Shown here piece by piece: positions 63,512-64,000 of a DNA stretch of 64,000 nucleotides. This DNA is from Gammaproteobacteria bacterium. GTDB lineage: Bacteria; Pseudomonadota; Gammaproteobacteria; Steroidobacterales; Steroidobacteraceae. How positions within the stretch are numbered: the first letter of the stretch is position 1; each line of letters starts with the position of its first letter. Under the pieces are notes generated by a model. That model saw only the letters and a program-made list of their open reading frames with translations. It did not search any database and was not told where the DNA came from. A program made the translations under genes and the position numbers. The stretch is taken from contig RGUL01000001.1 of NCBI GenBank assembly GCA_010027845.1, positions 1 to 64,000 on the forward strand, in the 5' to 3' direction.

Positions 63512-64000
63512 TCAGTTCCGTTGACCGAGCAACTGCAGCAAACGTTCGGCTTGAAGGACGGCATCGCGACCATCGGAAGCGGTGGTGTCGGCACCGACCA
63601 TCGCGACCCGTTCCGGATGCGCCGAGAACGGATTGCCGCCGACCATAACGCCGATTCTGCGATTCGACGACGCCCGACGTAGGGCGCGAACGAACCCGGC
63701 CAAAGATTCCAACTGGTCGGGCCGACTGATCGATACGCCTACGATCGCAAACCATTCGTGCTCGACGAGCGAGAGTATATCCGCTTCGTTCGCACCCGGC
63801 GCATCCCAAACATCCCATCCCGCACGACGCAAAAAATCGGCGACCATCATCGAACCGAAAACGTGTTGATCGCCAGGCATCGCAAGCAATAAAACTCGAT
63901 GCCCCGAGCGCGGCGCATCGGCCGGCTGCGCACTCGACTGACTCAATTGGTAGGCCAACTCTTGCAGGCGCTGCAGTCCGACCGTGACCGCGACGAAGTC
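63512..64000 (-). CDS. ppaA: PpaA/AerR-type cobalamin-binding regulator, 5' end outside window
   Basis: B12-binding 'MPGDQHVFGSMMVADFLRRAGWDVWDAPG' (DxHxxG); frame open to the window edge; adjacent to ppsR. Confidence 0.87.
   Translation of the reverse strand, partial: DFVAVTVGLQRLQELAYQLSQSSAQPADAPRSGHRVLLLAMPGDQHVFGSMMVADFLRRAGWDVWDAPGANEADILSLVEHEWFAIVGVSISRPDQLESLAGFVRALRRASSNRRIGVMVGGNPFSAHPERVAMVGADTTASDGRDAVLQAERLLQLLGQRN

Overview
The window is a high-GC proteobacterial chromosome segment, probably gammaproteobacterial judging by gene order (ychF-pth-rplY-prs-tRNA-Gln-ispE-lolB next to prfA-prmC, plus aceK). It is mostly densely packed core metabolism: putrescine uptake (potFGHI, puuD), an RND efflux pair, rlmKL, aldehyde dehydrogenase, selO, MOSC protein, desaturase, an aceE/mdeB-like E1 gene divergent from an Lrp regulator, ilvE, metF-metH with an ArsR/SahR-like regulator, gpmA and others. 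Four parts deserve most attention. (1) The right end (58.2-64.0 kb) is the end of a bacteriochlorophyll photosynthesis gene cluster: ppaA/aerR - ppsR - bchG - pucC-like - bchP - small membrane ORF. A TGT-N12-ACA PpsR-type box sits on a near-consensus sigma70 promoter in front of bchG. pucC is frame-disrupted exactly at a perfect inverted repeat. (2) A cobalamin riboswitch (23.99-24.19 kb) precedes a frame-disrupted btuB, an S-component-like membrane protein, a TolC-family protein and a multicopper oxidase, in one tightly packed run. (3) A TPP riboswitch (57.19-57.28 kb) contains the Shine-Dalgarno of a TonB-dependent receptor followed by pnuC/pnuT and an APH-family kinase: a thiamine salvage operon. 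(4) tRNA-Met and tRNA-Gln genes are present, and a nucleosidase ORF terminates inside the antisense of tRNA-Met. I found no CRISPR array, prophage or complete IS element. All calls come from reading the sequence and ORF translations; no database search was run.
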